A stretch of DNA of 64,000 nt from Nocardia asteroides (GTDB taxonomy: Bacteria; Actinomycetota; Actinomycetes; Mycobacteriales; Mycobacteriaceae), in NCBI RefSeq assembly GCF_021183625.1, contig NZ_CP089214.1:5890001-5954000 (forward strand), in the 5' to 3' direction. The position numbers and the translations under genes are program-made. The first letter of the stretch is position 1. Every line of letters starts with the position of its first letter. Positions 25,267 through 33,953 of the stretch are shown here, piece after piece. A model generated the notes under the pieces. The model was not told the DNA's origin, did not search any database, and saw only the letters and a program-made list of their open reading frames with translations.

Positions 25267-26349
25267 GTGAGCGGAAGCACGGAGTGCGGGCTGCGGCTCG
25301 GCGTACTGGACGGCGACGGCATCGGGCCGGAGGTGGTCGCGGCCACCACGACGGTGGTCGACGCGGCGCTGGCCGCGGCGGGGGCGTCGCCGGTGGAGTG
25401 GGTGCCGCTGCCGTTCGGGCGCGCCGCGCTGGACGAGTTCGGCGACGCGGTGCCGGAGCGGACGCTGCGCGAGCTGGAGCGGCTGGACGCCTGGATCCTC
25501 GGCCCGCACGACAATGCCTCCTACCCCGGCGGGCACGCCGACCCGCCGAGCGGCCGGATTCGCAGGCACTTCCGGCTCTTCGCCAATATCCGCCCGGCCA
25601 GGGCGTTTCCCGGCGTGCGTGCGGCGGCGCCCGAGATCGACCTGGTGATCGTGCGGGAGAACACCGAGGGCTTCTACGCCGACCGGAACATGGCGATCGG
25701 GTCGGGGGAGTTCGCCCCGACCCCGGACGTCGCGCTCTCCGTCGGGCTGATCACCAGGGCGGGCAGCACCGCCATCGCGCACGAGGCGTTCCGGCTGGCC
25801 GGGGCGCGGCGCGGGCACCTCACCATCGTGCACAAGGCCAATGTGCTGCCGCTGACCATGGGGCTGTTCCGGTCGGTCTGCTACGAGATCGCCGCGGAGT
25901 ACCCGGACGTCGCGGTGACCGACGAGCACGTCGACGCCGCCGCCGCGCACCTGGTGCGCGCCCCCGCCGACTACGACGTGCTGGTGACCGAGAACCTGTT
26001 CGGCGACATCCTCTCCGATCTCGCCGGTGAGCTGAGCGGATCGCTCGGCATCGCGCCGTCGGTGAACTGCTCGGCGCGCAAGGCCATGGCGCAGGCGGTG
26101 CACGGCGCCGCGCCGGACATCGCGGGCCGCGGCATCGCGAATCCGGTTGCTCTGCAGGGCAGTGCTGCGCTGTTGCTGCGGCGGCTGGGGGAGCGCGGCG
26201 GCGATCCACGGGTGCTGACGGCGGCCGGTGCGCTGGAGGCCGCGCTCGGTGCCGTGCTCGCCGCGGGGGTGGCCACCCCCGACCTCGGCGGCACCGCCAC
26301 CACCAGCGAATTCACCGGGGCGGTCGAGCGCGCGCTCGGCACGCCGTAA
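25267..26349 (+). CDS. Isocitrate/isopropylmalate-family decarboxylating dehydrogenase
   Basis: The 360-residue enzyme belongs to the NAD(P)-dependent beta-decarboxylating dehydrogenase family. GVLDGDGIGPEVV opens it, then RRHFRLFANIRPARAFPG (substrate arginines), VRENTEGFYADR, HKANVLPLTMGLF (catalytic Lys) and the Asp-rich VLVTENLFGDILSDLAGEL, which binds the metal. The REN-TEGFY form is closer to tartrate, homoisocitrate or malate-type enzymes than to typical LeuB, so the substrate is left open. GTG 25267 starts the conserved frame. A leucine-pathway link is tempting because a LeuA-type domain lies 1 kb away, but that is speculation. Confidence 0.85.
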   Translation: MSGSTECGLRLGVLDGDGIGPEVVAATTTVVDAALAAAGASPVEWVPLPFGRAALDEFGDAVPERTLRELERLDAWILGPHDNASYPGGHADPPSGRIRRHFRLFANIRPARAFPGVRAAAPEIDLVIVRENTEGFYADRNMAIGSGEFAPTPDVALSVGLITRAGSTAIAHEAFRLAGARRGHLTIVHKANVLPLTMGLFRSVCYEIAAEYPDVAVTDEHVDAAAAHLVRAPADYDVLVTENLFGDILSDLAGELSGSLGIAPSVNCSARKAMAQAVHGAAPDIAGRGIANPVALQGSAALLLRRLGERGGDPRVLTAAGALEAALGAVLAAGVATPDLGGTATTSEFTGAVERALGTP

Positions 26350-26480
26350 TGCCACCGGCGGGAACCGTCCAGCATTAATGTTCGGTTACTGTGCCCACAC
26401 GGACGGTGCCGGTCGCCTAGATTTGCCGGACGGGCGATGCCGCCCGGGTTGTGCGATTCCGACGTGCGTGGAGGTCTGCT

Positions 26481-27392
26481 GTGGCTGTTCGATCGGTGCT
26501 CGGCAGGGGTGCCCTGCGGGTGATGTGCGTCATCACCGGGGGCGCGCTGGTCCTGACCGGGTGTACCAGCAATACCGAGGACGCGGGCTCCGGGAACGAG
26601 GCGGAGAAGGTGCAGGTCGACAAGGTCGACGCCATCGCCGCGCAGCTGCCGGACAAGCAGAAGCAGTACGGCAAGCTGGTGATCGGGGTGAACGTCCCCT
26701 ACCAGCCCAACGAGTACAAGGACGCCTCCGGCAAGATCGTCGGCTTCGACGTCGACCTGATGAACGCGGTGACGGCGGTGCTCGGGTTGCAGCCCGAGTA
26801 CGTGGAGTCCGCGTTCGAGAAGATCATCCCGGCCATCCAGGCAGGCACCTACGACGTCGGCATGTCCTCGATCACCGACTCCAAGGAGCGCGAGGAGCAG
26901 GTCGACTTCACCACCTACTTCAACGCGGGCATCCAGTGGGCGCAGCAGGCGGGTAAGCCGGTCGACCCGGAGAACGCCTGCGGCAAGCGGGTCGCGGTGC
27001 AGGCCACCACCGTCGAGCACACCGACGAGGTGCCTGCCAAGAGCGCGGCCTGCGTGGCGGCGGGCAAGCCCGCCATCGACATCCAGGCCTTCGACGAGCA
27101 GAGCCAGGCCACCAACGCGCTGGTACTCGGGCAGGTGGACGCCATGTCCGCCGACTCGCCGGTGACCGCGTACGCGATCAAGCAGGGCGGCGGCAAGATC
27201 GAATCCGCCGGGTCGGTCTTCGATTCCGCGCCGTACGGCTGGGCCGTGCCGAAGGGCTCGCCGCTGGCGGCCGCGCTGCAGAAGGCGGTGCAGCACCTGA
27301 TCGACAACGGGCAGTACAAGACGATCACCGACAACTGGGGTGTGCAGGACGGCGCGATCACCACCTCGGTGATCAACGGCGCGACGAACTGA
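26481..27392 (+). CDS. Polar amino-acid ABC importer, substrate-binding lipoprotein
   Basis: The 303-residue SBP_bac_3 protein has a signal peptide ending LVLTGC with lipobox Cys28. KLVIGVNVPYQPNEYKD, IVGFDVDLMNAVTAVLG, and YDVGMSSITDSKEREEQVDF follow the family pattern, with the lobe-closing TITDNWGVQDG at the end. GTG 26481 is chosen for the GGAGG six bases upstream. It leads a three-gene operon with permease and ATPase. Ligand likely glutamine, glutamate or another polar amino acid; not resolvable from sequence. Confidence 0.93.
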   Translation: MAVRSVLGRGALRVMCVITGGALVLTGCTSNTEDAGSGNEAEKVQVDKVDAIAAQLPDKQKQYGKLVIGVNVPYQPNEYKDASGKIVGFDVDLMNAVTAVLGLQPEYVESAFEKIIPAIQAGTYDVGMSSITDSKEREEQVDFTTYFNAGIQWAQQAGKPVDPENACGKRVAVQATTVEHTDEVPAKSAACVAAGKPAIDIQAFDEQSQATNALVLGQVDAMSADSPVTAYAIKQGGGKIESAGSVFDSAPYGWAVPKGSPLAAALQKAVQHLIDNGQYKTITDNWGVQDGAITTSVINGATN

Positions 27393-27393
27393 G

Positions 27394-28320
27394 ATGACGG
27401 TCGACACCACCAAGCCGGCGAGCGCCGAGCCGGAGCCGATCAAGGCGGTTCCGCTGCGCAGACCGGGCCGCTGGCTCGCGGCCGCGCTGATCCTGGCGCT
27501 GGTCGGGCTCTTCCTCTACGGCGCCGCCACCAACGAGGCATACCGCTGGGACACCTACTGGGCCTACCTGCGCGACGAGCGCATCGTCGCGGGCGCGTTG
27601 GTGACCCTCGAGCTCACCGTGCTGGCCATGGTGATCGCGGTCCTGCTCGGCACCGTCCTCGCGGTCATGCGGCTCTCGCCGAACCCGGTGCTGCGCGCCA
27701 GCGCCTGGGTGTACCTGTGGATCTTCCGCGGCACCCCGGTCTTCGTGCAGCTGGTGTTCTGGGGGCTCTTCCCCTCGCTGTACCGGCAGATCCAGCTCGG
27801 GGTGCCGTTCGGGCCCAGCTTCTTCGAGCTGGACGTGCAGGGGTTGCAGGCCGCGTTCACCTTCGCGGTGATCGGGCTCGGGCTGAACGAGGCCGCGTAC
27901 ATGGCCGAGATCGTGCGCGCCGGGATCAACTCGGTGGGCGAGGGGCAGCGCGAGGCGTCGGTGGCGCTCGGCATGTCCTGGGGCCAGACCATGCGCCGCA
28001 CGGTGCTGCCGCAGGCCATGCGGGTGATCATCCCGCCGACCGGCAACGAGCTGATCGGCATGCTCAAGACCACCTCGCTGGTGACCGCGATCCCGCTCAG
28101 CACCGACCTCTACGGCCGGGCCCGCGACATCTACGGGGTGAACTTCCAGCCGATCCCGCTGCTCCTGGTCACCGCGACCTGGTACCTGGCCATCACCAGC
28201 GTGCTCATGGTCGGGCAGTACTACCTGGAGCGGTACTACTCGCGCGGGGCCTCCCGCCAGCTCACCGCCAAGCAGCTGCGCGAGCTGGCCGAGGCGCAGA
28301 AGGTGGTGGAGCCGCGGTGA
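27394..28320 (+). CDS. Polar amino-acid ABC importer permease
   Basis: The 308-residue permease starts one base after the binding-protein stop. A cytoplasmic N-terminus (about 30 residues) precedes about six spans. FRGTPVFVQLVFWG is the HisM/GlnP signature, and the EAA loop is EAAYMAEIVRAGINSVGEGQ followed by EASVALGMS. A charged C-terminal tail rich in Leu, Ala and Glu follows. Its stop overlaps the GTG of the ATPase (GTGA), so assembly is coupled. Confidence 0.94.
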   Translation: MTVDTTKPASAEPEPIKAVPLRRPGRWLAAALILALVGLFLYGAATNEAYRWDTYWAYLRDERIVAGALVTLELTVLAMVIAVLLGTVLAVMRLSPNPVLRASAWVYLWIFRGTPVFVQLVFWGLFPSLYRQIQLGVPFGPSFFELDVQGLQAAFTFAVIGLGLNEAAYMAEIVRAGINSVGEGQREASVALGMSWGQTMRRTVLPQAMRVIIPPTGNELIGMLKTTSLVTAIPLSTDLYGRARDIYGVNFQPIPLLLVTATWYLAITSVLMVGQYYLERYYSRGASRQLTAKQLRELAEAQKVVEPR

Positions 28321-29081
28321 CCGAACCGATGATCCGGGCGGACCGGGTCTGCAAGAACTTCGGTGCGCTCCGGGTGCTGCGCGGGATCTCGCTGGAGGTG
28401 TCGCGCGGGGAGGTGCTCTGCCTGATCGGGCCGTCCGGCTCCGGCAAGTCCACCTTCCTGCGCTGCATCAACCACCTGGAGGTGGTGAACGCGGGCAGGC
28501 TCTACGTGGAGGGCGAGCTGGTCGGCTACCGGGAGAAGAACGGCAAGCTCTACGAGCTGCACCCGCGGGTCGCGGCCAGGCAGCGGCGCGAGATCGGCAT
28601 GGTGTTCCAGCACTTCAACCTGTTCCCGCACCGCACCGCGCTGGAGAACCTGATCGAGGCGCCGACCCAGGTGAAGCGGGTCCGCAAGGCGGACGCGGTG
28701 ACCCGGGCCAAGGAGCTGCTCGACCGGGTCGGCATGGTGGAGAAGGCGAACGCCTACCCCGCGCAGCTCTCCGGTGGGCAGCAGCAGCGGGTCGCCATCG
28801 CCAGGGCGCTGGCCATGGACCCCAAGCTCATGCTCTTCGACGAGCCGACCTCCGCGCTCGACCCGGAGCTGGTCGGCGAGGTGCTCACCGTCATGCGCGA
28901 GCTGGCCGCCTCCGGGATGACCATGGTGGTGGTGACGCACGAGATGGGGTTCGCCCGCGAGGTCGCCGACCAGCTGGTGTTCATGGACGGCGGGGTCGTG
29001 GTGGAGTCGGGGAAGCCGAAGGAGGTGCTCGCGGCGCCGAAACAGGAGCGCACGCAGGCATTCCTGTCCCGGCTGCTCTAG
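28317..29081 (+). CDS. Polar amino-acid ABC importer ATPase (GlnQ type)
   Basis: The 254-residue ATPase has Walker A GPSGSGKST, Q-loop VFQHFNLFPH, signature LSGGQQQRVAIARAL, Walker B LMLFDEPTSALDPE and switch VVTHEMGFA, all of GlnQ type. An insertion RLYVEGELVGYREKNGKLYE between Walker A and Q-loop is longer than usual. It ends at a TAG that shares CTAG with the stop of the convergent LysR gene. Because the 4051/4825 importer has no ATPase, this subunit may serve both. Confidence 0.95.
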   Translation: MTEPMIRADRVCKNFGALRVLRGISLEVSRGEVLCLIGPSGSGKSTFLRCINHLEVVNAGRLYVEGELVGYREKNGKLYELHPRVAARQRREIGMVFQHFNLFPHRTALENLIEAPTQVKRVRKADAVTRAKELLDRVGMVEKANAYPAQLSGGQQQRVAIARALAMDPKLMLFDEPTSALDPELVGEVLTVMRELAASGMTMVVVTHEMGFAREVADQLVFMDGGVVVESGKPKEVLAAPKQERTQAFLSRLL

Positions 29082-29965
29082 CCGAAGGCCGCGCGGAGTG
29101 CGGTGATCAGGGCCGCCGCGGCGGGGCCGCGGGGTTGCCCGGCGTTCCAGGCCAGGGCGAGGCGGCCGCGGATCTCGGGAACCAGTGGGATGGCGCGGAC
29201 GCCGAAGCTCTCCGCCTCCGCCGGACCGAGCCCGGGCACGACGGCGATCCCGAACCCGCGCGCGGCGAGCCGGAGCAGCAGCGGGGGAGCCGCCGCCTCG
29301 AACGCCACCTCGGCGCGGAATCCCGCCGCCGCGCACGCCCGCTCCAGCTCGGCCCTGACCCCGGTGCCGGTCGGCAGGCAGATCAGCGGCCGGTCGCGCA
29401 GCGCGCGCACGCGCAGCGTCGGCCCGTACCCGTCGGCATCGGCGGCGACCGCCGCGACCACCGGGGTGTCCAGGATGACCTGCAACCCGAGCCGGGGGTC
29501 GGGCGGCTCGCTGGTGAGCGAGACCAGCGCCGCGTCCAGCTCGCCGCGCAGCACCGCCGCCAGCATCGCGGCGGAGATGTCCTCGGTGAGGCGGATCGAG
29601 ATCCCCGGGTGCGCGGCGTGGAACCCGGCGAGCGCACCGGCGACGTCGAACTCGTCCGCGGTGGCGCCGGAGATGAGCCCGACCCGCACCTGCCCGCGCA
29701 GCAGCCCGGTGAACTCGTCCGCCACCTGCCCGGCCCGCTCCGCCGCGGCCAGCGCCGCCCTGGCGTGCGGCAGCACGGCCGCCCCCGCCTCGGTGAGCGT
29801 GACCCGCCTGCCGCCCCGGTGCAGCAGCGGCAGCCCGAGCTCCTTCTCCAGCTGCGCGATCTGCGCGCTGAGCCCCGGCTGGGTGATGTGCAGTCGCTCG
29901 GCGGCCCGGGTGAAGCCGCCCTCCTCGGCGATCGCGGCGAAGTAGCGCAGGTGGCGCAGTTCCAT
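29078..29965 (-). CDS. LysR-family transcriptional regulator
   Basis: The 295-residue regulator begins MELRHLRYFAAIAEEGGFTR, the classic LysR winged helix-turn-helix (1-60, with AERLHITQPGLSAQIAQLEK). A periplasmic-binding-like effector domain follows. It is divergent from the FAD-oxidase gene, with a 15-bp T-N11-A palindrome over its own start (29964-29978), so it probably regulates both genes and itself. Convergent end overlaps the ATPase stop by 3 bases. The effector is unknown. Confidence 0.93.
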   Translation of the reverse strand: MELRHLRYFAAIAEEGGFTRAAERLHITQPGLSAQIAQLEKELGLPLLHRGGRRVTLTEAGAAVLPHARAALAAAERAGQVADEFTGLLRGQVRVGLISGATADEFDVAGALAGFHAAHPGISIRLTEDISAAMLAAVLRGELDAALVSLTSEPPDPRLGLQVILDTPVVAAVAADADGYGPTLRVRALRDRPLICLPTGTGVRAELERACAAAGFRAEVAFEAAAPPLLLRLAARGFGIAVVPGLGPAEAESFGVRAIPLVPEIRGRLALAWNAGQPRGPAAAALITALRAAFG

Positions 29966-29978
29966 AACTGGCACTTAT
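29964..29978. promoter_or_regulatory. LysR-type T-N11-A operator in divergent intergenic region
   Basis: The interval reads ataactggcacttat, a 15-bp imperfect palindrome (12 of 15 positions symmetric) with T and A eleven bases apart, which is the LysR recognition form. It overlaps the regulator start codon. A second smaller repeat CAGA-N4-TCTG lies a few bases further on. Confidence 0.55.
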
Positions 29979-30035
29979 CCGATCCATCAGAACTATCTGT
30001 TTCACTTCTAGCTTACCGCGCGCCAGGGTGGATCC

Positions 30036-31300
30036 ATGGACAGTTTCCAGACCGCTTACGCCCACCACCCCGACCTGACCGTCGAGGTACGCACCGCCGA
30101 CGAGGTCGCCACCGCCGTCCGGCACGCCGCCGAGCGGGACCTGCCGATCGGTGTGCACGCCACCGGCCACGGCCTCTCCGTTCCGCTGGACGGCGGCGTC
30201 CTGATCGGCACCGCCCGGCTGGACGGCCTGCGGATCGACCCGGAGACCCGGATCGCCCGGGTCGAGGCCGGCGTCCGCGCCGGCGCGCTGCTCGAGGCCG
30301 CCGCCGAGCACGGCCTGGCCCCGCTCTCCGGCTCCTCGCCCTCGGTGAGCGTCGTCGGCTACCTGCTCGGCAGCGGCCTCGGGCTGCTCGCCAGGAACTA
30401 CGGCTACGCCGCCGACCGGGTGCGCGCGTCGAGCTGGTCACCGCCGACGGCGAGCGGCGCCGGCTCGAGCCGGGCGACGCGCTGTTCGGCGCGGTATTCG
30501 GCACCGTCGGCAACTTCGGTGTCGTCACCGCCGTCGAGCTGGAGCTGCTCCCGGTGGCCGAGATCTACGGCGGCCAGCTGGTCTTCGACGCCGGACTCAC
30601 CGAGCCGCTGCTCGACGCCTGGCGCGCCTGGGCCGCGACCGCGCCGGCGACCGTGACCACCTCCGCCGGGCTGCTCACCTACCCCGACCTCGAACCCCTG
30701 CCGCCGTTCCTGCGCGGCCGCTCGGTGGTGAGCCTGCGGATCGCGGTCGACGGCAGCGCGGCCGAGGGGGAGCGGCTGGTCGCGCCGCTGCGCGCGGTCG
30801 GCGAGCCGATCGCCGACGACCTGCGGATCATGCCGTACGCGGAGTCCGGCAGCATCCACCGCGAGCCGCCGGAGCCGCACGGCTACGCCGCCACCAACGC
30901 CCTCCTCTCCCGCTTCGACGCCGAGGCCCAGCGCGCGCTGCTCGCCGCCACCGGCCCCGACACCGTGGTCGACATCAGGCAGCTCGGCGGCGCGCTGCGC
31001 GAGCCGGGCAGCTCCGGCGCGGCCATCGACTTCCGGGAGGCGGAGTTCCTGGTCCGGGTGATCACCGCCGCCGACGGCCCGGGCCGGGTCCCCGCGCTCG
31101 ACGCGGTGCGCACCGCGCTGGAGCCGTGGACCCTCGGCCACCAGCTCGGCTTCCTCTACGGCGCGGGCGACATCGCCGACGAGGCGCAGACCAGGGCCGC
31201 CTTCACCCCGGAGACCTACCGCCGGCTGGCCGCGCTCAAGGCCGAGTACGACCCCGCCGCCCGCTTCCGCGCCACCCGCGCCATCGGGCCCGCGCGCTGA
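30036..31300 (+). pseudogene. FAD-binding oxidoreductase, disrupted by a frameshift
   Basis: Two frames together encode one FAD-linked oxidase. Frame one (30036 to about 30428) gives the PCMH-type FAD domain: GVHATGHGLSVPLDGG and GLAPLSGSSPSVSVVGYLLG, then NYGYAADRVR. The sense then moves to another frame, VELVTADGERRRLEPGDALF through GTVGNFGVVTAVELELLPV and a normal C-terminus LKAEYDPAARFR ending at 31300. One base is missing in the GCGCGCG tract near 30421-30428. If not repaired, translation stops at 30656 after 206 residues. It is divergent from the LysR gene. Sequencing error cannot be excluded. Confidence 0.85.
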
Positions 31301-31337
31301 AACACCCTTCCGGCGAACCGGGCACCCTGCTATCGTT

Positions 31338-31347
31338 GTGATATCAC
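31338..31347. promoter_or_regulatory. Perfect 10-bp palindrome upstream of the SPFH gene
   Basis: gtgatatcac lies 19 bases before the SPFH start, overlapping or next to the likely -10. A related half-site, tttgata, follows immediately. A dimeric ribbon-helix-helix protein is encoded one gene downstream and is the obvious candidate ligand. Confidence 0.5.
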
Positions 31348-31366
31348 TTTGATACTGGAGGATGTC

Positions 31367-32248
31367 ATGAAGTTTCGACCCGCATGGCACGTCAACGGGT
31401 TCGCGGTCCTGGTGGCGTGGTTCGTGCTCACGCTCGGGTTCGGCACGGCGGCGGCCTACGGCTTCGTGGTCGCGAGCCGCGACGGCAGCAGCCCGGCGCT
31501 GGTCGCTGCCATCGCCGCGGTCGTCCTGGCGGTCGTGGTGCTGATCCTGGCCAGCGGCCTGATCGTGGTGAACCCGAACGAGGCCAAGATCGTCCAGTTC
31601 TTCGGCCGCTACATCGGCTCGGTCAGCGAGCCCGGGTTCTTCGCGGTGCTCCCGCTCACCGACCGCAAGAGCATCTCGCTGCGGGTGCGCAACTTCGAGA
31701 CGCAGAAGCTGAAGGTCAACGACGCCGACGGCAGCCCGGTCGAGATCGCCGCGGTCGTGGTCTACCGGGTGGTGGACAGCTTCAAGGCGGCCTTCGCGGT
31801 GGACGACTACGAGGAGTACGTGGCGACCCAGTCCGAGGCGGCGGTCCGGCACCTGGCCACCACGCACCCGTACGACGCGCACGAGGCGGGCACCAGCCTG
31901 CGGGACGGCGCCGAGGTCGCCCAGGAGCTGACCGTCGAGCTGGGCGAGCGCACCGAGCTGGCGGGCATCGAGGTGCTGGAGGCCAGGATCACCCACCTCG
32001 CCTACGCGCCGGAGATCGCCCAGGCGATGCTGGTGCGGCAGCAGGCCGCGCAGATCGTCGCGGCGCGCACCCGGATCGTGGAGGGCGCGGTCGGCATGGT
32101 CGGGCTCGCGCTGGACCGGCTCAGCGAGCAGGGCGTGGTCGAGCTGGACGAGGAGCGCCGCGCCGCGATGGTCTCCAACCTGCTGGTGGTGCTCTGCGGC
32201 GACCGGGCGGCGCAGCCCGTGGTCAACGCGGGCTCGCTCTACAGCTGA
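31367..32248 (+). CDS. SPFH/Band 7 (stomatin-prohibitin) membrane protein
   Basis: The 293-residue protein has two N-terminal membrane segments (about 11-35 and 43-68) and then the Band 7 domain: GLIVVNPNEAKIVQFFGRY, the GFFAVLPLTDRKSISLRVRNFE region, VEIAAVVVYRVVD and AQAMLVRQQAAQIVAARTRI. SPFH proteins build membrane microdomain scaffolds or protease-regulating cages. ATG 31367 has a GGAGG site eight bases upstream. An RHH gene follows 11 bases after its stop, forming an operon. Its client or partner is not apparent. Confidence 0.9.
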   Translation: MKFRPAWHVNGFAVLVAWFVLTLGFGTAAAYGFVVASRDGSSPALVAAIAAVVLAVVVLILASGLIVVNPNEAKIVQFFGRYIGSVSEPGFFAVLPLTDRKSISLRVRNFETQKLKVNDADGSPVEIAAVVVYRVVDSFKAAFAVDDYEEYVATQSEAAVRHLATTHPYDAHEAGTSLRDGAEVAQELTVELGERTELAGIEVLEARITHLAYAPEIAQAMLVRQQAAQIVAARTRIVEGAVGMVGLALDRLSEQGVVELDEERRAAMVSNLLVVLCGDRAAQPVVNAGSLYS

Positions 32249-32259
32249 GCGGCGCCCGG

Positions 32260-32460
32260 ATGGCCGACCGCAAGAAACTCCTGCTCCGCCTCGACCCGGC
32301 GGTGTACGACGCGATCGCCAGGTGGGCCGCCGACGACCTGCGCAGCGTGAACGCCCAGATCGAATTCGCCCTCCGGCTCGCGCTCGACCAGGCGGGCCGG
32401 AATCCGAAAAGCGGTCGGGTCGGACCGGATTCGGGCACCGCGGACGAATCGGAGCCCTGA
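32260..32460 (+). CDS. Ribbon-helix-helix (Arc/CopG-type) small DNA-binding protein
   Basis: The 66-residue protein has the RHH pattern: a basic beta strand KKLLLRLDPAVYDAIARWA, a helix and then the second helix SVNAQIEFALRLALDQ, followed by a charged, probably unstructured tail. Arc/CopG proteins bind palindromic operators as dimers of dimers. It lies 11 bases after the SPFH gene, so it may autoregulate this operon through gtgatatcac at 31338-31347. No toxin-like partner is adjacent apart from the SPFH gene. Confidence 0.8.
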   Translation: MADRKKLLLRLDPAVYDAIARWAADDLRSVNAQIEFALRLALDQAGRNPKSGRVGPDSGTADESEP

Positions 32461-32515
32461 CGGTCGCCGGTAGTGGAGCGCGTGCCATCGGCACCCGCTC
32501 CGCTACCGTGTCCGC

Positions 32516-33103
32516 GTGCCGCTCTCCTTCGACCTCACCGGAATGCACGCGCTGGACGACAGCACCTGGGGGGATCCGGTCACCCGCGACGTGGTCGCCG
32601 TGCACTACTTCGACATCGCGCCGGAGCTGCCCGCCGGGCTGGACGACGCCGAGACGCTGCGGCGCAGGCTCGCCGAGCACCACGCCGCCTCCGGCTGCCT
32701 GATCGAGGCGCTCGTCATCTGGGTGGACTCGCTGCCCGCGCTGCTCCGGGTGGAGAAGGTGCCGATGCCCTTCGCACCGGGCAAGTTGGCCTATTCCGCC
32801 TCGATCCTGGTGCCGCGGGCGCGGTGCAGCGCCGTGCTGCAGATCATCTGCCCCGAGGTGGGGAATCCGATCGCCCGCGAGGTGGTGGTCACCCAGCAGG
32901 CCGAGACCAGGAACCGCAGGCGCGGGCACCCGTACGCGCCGGGGCTGCAGGGCAGGCTGCCGTTCACCTCCGCGGACGACGTGCGCTGGGACGAGAGCTT
33001 CCCCGACCACCCGCTCAGCCGGGCCAGGCGCTGGGTGGTGCGGACCGTGCCGACGGTCGAGGTGGACCCGGAGTTCGCCGCGCTGGAGCCGTACCCGGGT
33101 TGA
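32516..33103 (+). CDS. Hypothetical protein
   Basis: I do not recognise this 195-residue acidic protein. It contains no signal or membrane segment, a conserved-looking core with ALVIWVDSLPALLRVEKVPM and a CPEVGNPIAREVVVTQQAET block, and ends FAALEPYPG. Its GTG start is preceded by a -10-like TACCGT six bases away, so a leaderless mRNA is likely. It converges with the methyltransferase four bases away. Function unknown. Confidence 0.75.
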   Translation: MPLSFDLTGMHALDDSTWGDPVTRDVVAVHYFDIAPELPAGLDDAETLRRRLAEHHAASGCLIEALVIWVDSLPALLRVEKVPMPFAPGKLAYSASILVPRARCSAVLQIICPEVGNPIAREVVVTQQAETRNRRRGHPYAPGLQGRLPFTSADDVRWDESFPDHPLSRARRWVVRTVPTVEVDPEFAALEPYPG

Positions 33104-33107
33104 GCCG

Positions 33108-33953
33108 TCAGGGCTTGCGGGTCACGAAGATGGCGGTGCCGGGGAAGATCTCGCCGCGCAGCGGGCTCCACTGCCCCCACTCCCGATCCAGCCACTCCGG
33201 CCACTCCGGCTCGACGATGTCCTCCAGCAGCAGCCCGGCCCCGACGATCTCGCGCACCCGGTCGCCGACCGTGCGGTGGTGCTCCACGTAGACCGGGGTG
33301 CCGTCGGCGCCGGTCTCGACGTACGGGCTGCGGTCGAAGTAGGACTGCCGCGCGACCAGCCCCACCGGGCCGGGATCGTCCGGGAAGATCCAGCGCATCG
33401 GGTGGTTCACCGCGAACACCCAGCGCCCGCCCGGCCGCAGCACCCTGGCCACCTCGCGCATGACCCCCGCCGAGTCGGCCACGAAGGGCACCGCGCCGAA
33501 GGCCGAGCAGGCCAGGTCGAAGCTCGAGTCCGGGAACGGCAGCGCCTCGGCGTCGGCCTGCACCAGCGGCACCACCGGCCCGCCGCGCGCCATCACCGCG
33601 GTGCCGCGGCGCAGCATGCCCGCCGAGATGTCCAGCCCGACCGGGCGCGCGCCGTTGCTCGCCAGCCAGCGCGCGCAGGGCGCCGAGCCGCAGCCGATCT
33701 CCAGCACGTCGCGCCCGGCGACCGGGCCGAGCAGGTGCCAGTCGCCCTCGTGCAGCCCCTCCGGGCACCAGACGAACTCGCCGCCGGGGGTGTCGACGCC
33801 GAGGAAGTTCGCGTGCTCGCGGTGGTAGTCGGCGGCATCGGCGTCCCACCAGCGCCGATTGGCCGTGCTACTGGCGGCCGAGCCGGCCGGGATACGGGCG
33901 ACGGCGGTCACCCCGAGGTCGGCCTCGGCGGTGGCGTGGCGGTGGTCGGACAC
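33108..33953 (-). CDS. SAM-dependent methyltransferase
   Basis: The 281-residue class I methyltransferase has motif I VLEIGCGSAPCARWL, the acidic Asp of LDIS, motif III QADAEALPFPDSSFD and VARVLRPGGRWVFAVNHP. A trailing DREWGQWSPLRGEIFPGTAIF is typical of a family found across mycobacteria and nocardiae. GTG 33953 is chosen from the start of coding bias. It is convergent with the hypothetical 32516 gene. The small-molecule or protein substrate is unknown. Confidence 0.88.
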   Translation of the reverse strand: MSDHRHATAEADLGVTAVARIPAGSAASSTANRRWWDADAADYHREHANFLGVDTPGGEFVWCPEGLHEGDWHLLGPVAGRDVLEIGCGSAPCARWLASNGARPVGLDISAGMLRRGTAVMARGGPVVPLVQADAEALPFPDSSFDLACSAFGAVPFVADSAGVMREVARVLRPGGRWVFAVNHPMRWIFPDDPGPVGLVARQSYFDRSPYVETGADGTPVYVEHHRTVGDRVREIVGAGLLLEDIVEPEWPEWLDREWGQWSPLRGEIFPGTAIFVTRKP

